This document shows positions 59,775-64,000 of a stretch of 64,000 nt of DNA, in pieces. Where the stretch lies: the NCBI GenBank assembly GCA_964636985.1, contig CAZWSX010000004.1:248001-312000 (forward strand), read 5' to 3'. The position numbers were made by a program, and so were the translations under genes. Position 1 is the first letter of the stretch; every line of letters begins with the position of its first letter. The notes beneath the pieces are model-generated. The model saw only the letters and a program-made list of their open reading frames with translations, was not told the DNA's origin and did no database searches. The DNA comes from CAZWSX01 sp964636985 (GTDB lineage: Bacteria; Planctomycetota; Planctomycetia; Pirellulales; Pirellulaceae).

Positions 59775-60269
59775 TCATTGTTTGCGGCAGAAGCTTTCGG
59801 CATTCTTTAGACGTAGCAAATCGTCTTCAGACGGTGCGAGATCGCTGAAGCCTTTCAGCGATTCAGCTTGTTTGGGGTAACAGCGACGTAGATTGGCCAG
59901 CCCCGCTCGCCTCATGCACGGGTCACTGGAGTTCAGCTGACGAAAGATGTACTCATGAAAAGTCTCAGGCGACTCGCCGCGTTCCAAGAGGATGGTGATG
60001 ATCAAGCATGAGAAGTAGGTGCAGGCCGTTACTTCGTCATTCATTTCGGCTCGCAAGGCCGTGGTTGACTTCCGTCTGTAATGCCATTCAGTCAGGCGAT
60101 TCGTAACGTAATGGCCCAAGCACGCGATGATGTGCGCGCCAACGCCAAAGAAAACGGCGCTGATCGCTCCACCGATGATGCCCAAAGATTTGGACCCATA
60201 GCTGAAGGCGACCATTCCCGCGGCAATCACAATCGCGAACCGTAGTGCTGTGAAAATTGTTGGGCGCAT
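59775..60269 (-). CDS. Small membrane protein, unknown family
   Basis: A 164-aa protein. Two hydrophobic segments near the N-terminus (AIVIAAGMVAFSYGSKSLGI and GAISAVFFGVGAHIIACLG) are followed by a soluble, mostly helical tail containing two Cys (CTYFSCLIITILLERGE) and a basic region (RRKSTTALRAEMNDE). The function is unknown. The ATG at 60269 has no strong ribosome-binding site. It lies downstream of mobA on the same strand, with palindromic repeats between. Confidence 0.55.
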   Translation of the reverse strand: MRPTIFTALRFAIVIAAGMVAFSYGSKSLGIIGGAISAVFFGVGAHIIACLGHYVTNRLTEWHYRRKSTTALRAEMNDEVTACTYFSCLIITILLERGESPETFHEYIFRQLNSSDPCMRRAGLANLRRCYPKQAESLKGFSDLAPSEDDLLRLKNAESFCRKQ

Positions 60270-60314
60270 ATCTTGCCCATTGAATGAACGCGTCGGTGCA
60301 ACTTGGTTTCTGTC

Positions 60315-60395
60315 GGCCCGTCGGGCCTTTCAGGGAAACTTGATACGAATCCGGCGGCTTACGCCGCCGGCTAAGATCTGCCGGCACTTCGTGCC
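60315..60395. repeat. Compound palindromic repeat: three hairpins in 81 bp
   Basis: Three short perfect hairpins in a row: ggccc-gtc-gggcc at 60315-60327, ccggcggc-ttac-gccgccgg at 60351-60370 and ggcac-ttc-gtgcc at 60383-60395. The minus strand reads gaaggcacgaagtgccggca-like words that I recall as a common interspersed element of planctomycete genomes, with the spurious reading VPADLSRRRKPPD. It is located between mobA and the small membrane protein gene. Confidence 0.7.
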
Positions 60396-60422
60396 TCAAT
60401 TTCACAGCGAAACTATGCAGGA

Positions 60423-61031
60423 CTATGTCAGTCCCGCAACTCGTAACGCCGCTGAATAATCCTCAGGACGATTCAAATTCTTCAGCGACCAGAGCTCTGG
60501 ATCGACGCTTCGTAGTTCTTCCACGTCGACTTCCTTTGTGCCGGCTGCTTCGAACAGCAGGCTGGCGCGGCGTTGGTCTCGTTCCAGTAATTCTCGTACA
60601 ACCGGCAAAACGCTCGTGCGGTAAACTGCGGCCAGCGGATGGAAAAACTCGCCCTCCTTGGGAACGGCGATTTCGTGCTTTCCTAACTTATTGAACATCG
60701 CGTTGATGAAGTCCGGCACCAGTAAAGGGACGTCGCAGGCCGTTGCAAACACGGCGTCGGCGCGCTCCGCAATCGCCGCGAGTCCTGCCGCCAGTCCTTC
60801 CAGTGGGCCACGCTCGGGATGTTGGTCCCGTGCGATAGTTATCGGGACAGGTAAATTGGGAAGCGTCTGTTCCTCCGCCGCCACAACGACGATGTTTTCC
60901 GGCGGTACCGCGACACTCACGATCCGTACTACGCGAGCCAGCATCGACTCGTCGCCGAATGGCAGCGAAGCCTTGTCACGCCCCATCCGCGTCGATTTAC
61001 CACCGCAAAGAACAATGGCACCGCGCTTCAC
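60423..61031 (-). CDS. mobA: Molybdenum cofactor guanylyltransferase MobA
   Basis: A 202-aa nucleotidyltransferase that joins GMP to molybdopterin. The signature LCGGKSTRMGRDKASLPFGDESML is the MobA GG.S.RMG.DK motif; further LARVVRIVSV, ARDQHPERGPLEGLAAGLA and FATACDVPLLVPDFI are conserved. The C-terminus ends with LKNLNRPEDY. The product serves bis-MGD enzymes such as formate or formylmethanofuran dehydrogenases, which is compatible with the FhcC and FhcD genes in this window. The ATG at 61031 is the first codon of the conserved region. Confidence 0.9.
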   Translation of the reverse strand: MKRGAIVLCGGKSTRMGRDKASLPFGDESMLARVVRIVSVAVPPENIVVVAAEEQTLPNLPVPITIARDQHPERGPLEGLAAGLAAIAERADAVFATACDVPLLVPDFINAMFNKLGKHEIAVPKEGEFFHPLAAVYRTSVLPVVRELLERDQRRASLLFEAAGTKEVDVEELRSVDPELWSLKNLNRPEDYSAALRVAGLT

Positions 61032-61091
61032 GATGTCTCCTCACAGTGGGTGTTTCGGGTTGATGCTTTGATTGTAACTTCCGCTCGAGTC

Positions 61092-61132
61092 GAACAAGAA
61101 ACCAACAAGCCCTCGTTCTTTCGAGCGAGGGC
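61092..61132 (-). terminator. Terminator of the metalloprotease gene (minus strand)
   Basis: The minus strand has gccctcg/cgagggc (10-nt interior with an extra cgaa turn) at 61109-61132, followed by ttgttggtttcttgttcg. It starts 37 bp after the stop of the metalloprotease gene. Confidence 0.75.
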
Positions 61133-61166
61133 GTGAATGGGGTTTCGATTCAGCTACGACGCCCAA

Positions 61167-63818
61167 CTACGGGCGGGTCAGCGACAATTTTGCTTCCAGC
61201 ACCTTTTGGATGCGGCTTTGCGTTTCGCTCAGGTGGGCTTTGGTATAGCTGTCGAACTTAATGTTCGCGGCCAGCATCGTTTTGATGCGGTCGTTCAGCG
61301 CACCGAGTTCCGCGAAGGCGATCGTTTGGCAATCGGCGGGTGCGGCCGTGTTGCCCATCGCCACGTTCGAAAGGGTCACCAGGAAGCGACGTTGCAGATC
61401 GCGGCGGGTGCTGCTGATCGCAGGCTTGCGGTTGGTGAATTCCCCTTCCTTCACGCTCTCGACTTCCGAGTAGATCGAACGCGTCAGCTTTTCGATCAAT
61501 TCGGCCGTCGTGAAGACGTCGACTTCCGGGGCTGCCTTCAGCTCGGAGTCGTGAATCCGGTTGAGGGTGTTCGCAGACATGAGCTGGCTGAGGATGTTGT
61601 CCTGCAACCGAGCGACCACCTGATGGACGGCGAAGTCCTTACGGCCGGCCAACTCGGAACCCCAGTGGTTCCAGTTGCTGACCGTCAGGTAGTTGTACGT
61701 TTCGGGCGGCAACGAGAACGGCTTGTCGCTGAAGACTTGCTCGTCGAGCAGCTTCAGAACGTCGCGTTGCAAGTTGGCGTCGACCAAGCGGAGAGGCGCC
61801 TTGGCGTCCTTATCTCCCTTGTGGCTTCGCGACGTTTGGATACCGCCCACGTAGCGCGAGGCGAAGAACATTCCTTGCGAGTGCTGGCTGAGCAAAATGC
61901 TCAACGCGCGTCGGGCGAGGGTGTAGTCGTCGCCTTCCTTCGTCATTCGTTCGACAATACCCGGCAGGGCTTCCGACACCACCTGCGCTCGCAGGCGAGC
62001 GTATTCGACTGGGTCCGACCCCAAGTCGAAGCGGTTCGAATCGGGATCGATATCGCTGCCGCGGGTGTCTTCGTCGGTGGCGTATGCCAGTTGTGGTTCG
62101 CCACTGCGGCTGGCAATCTTTTTAAGTTCGGCGACTTCGCCCTGGGTACCACCAGGGAACGGTGTGTAACCGTATTGAATGGCCCAAATGTCGTAGGGAC
62201 CGACGGTGCCGGTGAAGTAATCGCCGTGCTGCCATTCCTTGGGAACGATATTCGGCGGAGCGTAGTCCATCACCGAGGCGAGCTGCCCGTTGTTGGCCTT
62301 GGCTGGGTCGTTCAGGTCTTTGATGCTCAGCATCTTGCTGGCCTTGAAGTTGTGCCGCAGGCCGAGGGTGTGTCCCACCTCGTGCATGGTCACTTCTTTG
62401 AGGCCTTGGAGAATCATTTTGTCTTGTTGCTCTGCGGCGGTCTTAGGATCGACGGCCAGAGCGTCGATGGCAGCGGCGCCAAAGGCCATGTGGCTCGACA
62501 TCCCGCGGCTCAACATGCAGAAGTCCAGAATCGCGGCCCCGCTGGCATTTCGCTTCACGGCCGGCAGGTGCTTGAGGCTCTCTTCATCCTCTTCGCTGAA
62601 GTAGGGCTGCCCGATCATTTCGGCGAGCGTCTTAGGCGTGACCGTTTCGTATTGCTCTTTCCAGAAGGTCAAGAAGTCAGCATCGAAGATGATGTCGGCG
62701 TCCAGGATTTCGCCCGTGTACGGATTCACGCGGGAAGGACCCATCGCGAAGCCGGCTTCGGAGGTGATCCAGCGGAACGAGTTGTAACGAACGTCTTCCG
62801 GATCCCAGTCGGCCTTGTCGGGCTGTTGCTCGACTTCAATGGCCGACGAGAAACCAGCGGCCAGGTACGCCTTGTTCCACTCGGTAATCCCGTCGCGGAT
62901 GGCCTGGCGGTAACGGAACGGCACCGTCTTTTCGAGCCAGAACTTGATCGGCTTGGCAGGAACAGAAACCGGCAGCGAGCTATCGGCCTTTTGCAGGTTC
63001 CAGCGGTTGATGTAGCGGACGAAGTTATCGCGGTTGTTCTTCGTCGAGAAGTCCTTCACGACGGTCAGGAAGTAGCCGACGCGGTCGTCGGCCAACCGTG
63101 GGCTGTAGCTGGTTTGCGGCACTTTCGTAATCGAATAGTGCATGTTGATCGTCACGCCGCGCGAGTCGGGCACGGTGTCGAAATCGGCTTGTCCGCCCGA
63201 GGCGTACGTGGCCGCGATCTCGATTTCCATGTTTTGCTCGAAACCCTTCATGCTGGCAATCGTCGACTTCTGCGGGCTAAACGCGAAGCCGGGCAGCACC
63301 GAGGAAATCTGAGCGAGGTCGCTCATGAAAATCGGCGAGAAATCGACCAGGTCGCCCCCCTTGGGGCCCTTTGCCATGATTGGCAAGCTGAACAGCACGC
63401 TATCGGTATAGGCGGTGCGAACGGCGTTGCTTTCGGGCGTGCCGCCATTGGCACGGAAGCGGACGTTCTTGCGGACGACGTGGATCTTGTCGTCGAGCTT
63501 GCGGAACTGGAACACCCAGTCGTTGCCGAAGTTGAGCGTCATCCCGCCGAGCAGCGGGTCCATCCCGATCCCGCGGCCGATCGACATGAGAATTAGGAAC
63601 TCGCTGCCGTAATCGCCAGGCGACAGTTCGGCGACGATGCTTTCACCACGGCGGTGGAGCGTCATCAAGCCCGTGACTTCCTTGGCGTCCTTCAAGATGG
63701 CGGCATAGGGTGGCGGAGGGGGCGCCGATGGAGGTGTGGGGGTTTGCCCGTAGGTCGTAGTTGTCAACAGGGCTGCTGCGGTAAGCGTGCCGCAAAATGC
63801 ACGTTTCCATCGATTCAT
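61167..63818 (-). CDS. Secreted zinc metalloprotease, DUF5117/DUF4953 family
   Basis: An 883-aa protein with a signal peptide (FCGTLTAAALLTTTTYG) and a Pro-rich start. The N-terminal ~150 residues are a DUF5117-type beta domain. The central domain carries the zinc site His479-Glu-Val-Gly-His483 (MHEVGHTLGLRHNF) and a Met-turn segment SVMDYAPPNIVP, in the DUF4953 pattern. The helical C-terminus (about 200 residues) is also family-typical. It is probably an extracytoplasmic peptidase, but no natural substrate is known. It is preceded by 180 bp of unannotated promoter DNA up to the window end. A long plus-strand reading frame inside it is antisense shadow. Confidence 0.9.
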   Translation of the reverse strand: MNRWKRAFCGTLTAAALLTTTTYGQTPTPPSAPPPPPYAAILKDAKEVTGLMTLHRRGESIVAELSPGDYGSEFLILMSIGRGIGMDPLLGGMTLNFGNDWVFQFRKLDDKIHVVRKNVRFRANGGTPESNAVRTAYTDSVLFSLPIMAKGPKGGDLVDFSPIFMSDLAQISSVLPGFAFSPQKSTIASMKGFEQNMEIEIAATYASGGQADFDTVPDSRGVTINMHYSITKVPQTSYSPRLADDRVGYFLTVVKDFSTKNNRDNFVRYINRWNLQKADSSLPVSVPAKPIKFWLEKTVPFRYRQAIRDGITEWNKAYLAAGFSSAIEVEQQPDKADWDPEDVRYNSFRWITSEAGFAMGPSRVNPYTGEILDADIIFDADFLTFWKEQYETVTPKTLAEMIGQPYFSEEDEESLKHLPAVKRNASGAAILDFCMLSRGMSSHMAFGAAAIDALAVDPKTAAEQQDKMILQGLKEVTMHEVGHTLGLRHNFKASKMLSIKDLNDPAKANNGQLASVMDYAPPNIVPKEWQHGDYFTGTVGPYDIWAIQYGYTPFPGGTQGEVAELKKIASRSGEPQLAYATDEDTRGSDIDPDSNRFDLGSDPVEYARLRAQVVSEALPGIVERMTKEGDDYTLARRALSILLSQHSQGMFFASRYVGGIQTSRSHKGDKDAKAPLRLVDANLQRDVLKLLDEQVFSDKPFSLPPETYNYLTVSNWNHWGSELAGRKDFAVHQVVARLQDNILSQLMSANTLNRIHDSELKAAPEVDVFTTAELIEKLTRSIYSEVESVKEGEFTNRKPAISSTRRDLQRRFLVTLSNVAMGNTAAPADCQTIAFAELGALNDRIKTMLAANIKFDSYTKAHLSETQSRIQKVLEAKLSLTRP

Positions 63819-64000
63819 ACAAATGCCTCTCTAGGTGCCAGCGGAGGAGTGAGTGACGCCCAAATCGTCAAGAATTAACAAAGGCGAGGCTTAACGAAAC
63901 CTGCGCACAGCTATGGCCCTAGGCCACGCCGCAGCGGATTTGCTAAGTCCCATAAATATACCCCAAGTTTCCCAGGCGGACGAAGTTCCCTGATGCGAAT

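Noticed and set aside
61137..63596. An 819-codon open frame on the plus strand
   Set aside because: It is antisense to the metalloprotease gene with HEVGH and signal peptide. No domain or start signal on the plus strand.
1..64000. CRISPR arrays, tRNA/rRNA genes, insertion sequences or prophage
   Set aside because: No regularly spaced direct repeats of array type, no cloverleaf T-loop word with flanking stems, and no transposase or phage structural gene were found by reading. A dedicated tRNA and repeat search would confirm this.

Overview
The window looks like chromosomal DNA from a planctomycete, most likely near Pirellulales. I judge this from gene content and repeat style, not from a search. 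The pointers are a DUF1501 protein with a Tat-type leader, a secreted DUF1080 protein, a PhoPQ-activated pathogenicity-related hydrolase, a secreted PQQ-like propeller, and tetrahydromethanopterin-linked C1 enzymes (FhcC, FhcD) in a bacterial background. Rho with a Gly/Arg-rich N-terminus and several small zinc-ribbon or GYF membrane proteins fit the same picture, as do short palindromic intergenic repeats I associate with this phylum. Coding density is high. I see no rRNA, tRNA, CRISPR array, insertion sequence or prophage, so this is ordinary core plus lineage-specific chromosome.

Layout. 0-5 kb: a glutamate-synthase-like module (end of a class II amidotransferase, a GXGXG protein, an FMN/Fe-S glutamate synthase domain protein), then a GlnT/GmaS-type ligase and a monomeric-sarcosine-oxidase-type flavoenzyme. 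This resembles an N-methylglutamate-type amine pathway. 5-14 kb: DUF1080 protein, TadA, an FHA-cyclase fusion, an ExbD-like pair, pyrophosphatase and an internally duplicated membrane protein. 14-19.3 kb: an HME-type RND metal efflux adaptor and pump without an outer-membrane factor. 19.5-26.6 kb: sugar-isomerase-like TIM barrel, two related anchored proteins (GYF and zinc-ribbon), an OleD-like reductase, a TM2 protein, an enolase-superfamily enzyme and an SDR. 26.7-36.5 kb: PhoPQ-activated-like hydrolase, LOG-type protein, duplicated SPOR-like secreted protein, DUF1501, DUF4288, FhcC, thioredoxin-YHS fusion and a glycosyltransferase. 36.5-52.5 kb: a long leader and rho, a MacAB-like efflux operon, lineage hypotheticals, PQQ-like propeller, Hsp20, ABC exporter, IF-1, a secreted protein, a Cys/Met-metabolism PLP enzyme and an amino-acid permease. 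52.5-57 kb: a two-gene cluster of GAF-HlyD and PqqD-like/M50/HlyD fusions. 57-64 kb: FhcD, a 75-aa ORF, a DapA-family aldolase, MobA and a large secreted metalloprotease.

How parts may work together. The first operon could methylate-transfer or assimilate amines and release formaldehyde through the flavin oxidase. FhcC and FhcD encode subunits of the complex that ends H4MPT-linked formaldehyde oxidation, and MobA supplies pterin cofactor for molybdo-enzymes such as formylmethanofuran dehydrogenase. The physical separation of these loci makes that link an inference. The most unusual machinery is the PqqD-like/site-2-protease/HlyD fusion beside a GAF-HlyD protein, which looks like an envelope export or sensing device lacking an ABC ATPase.
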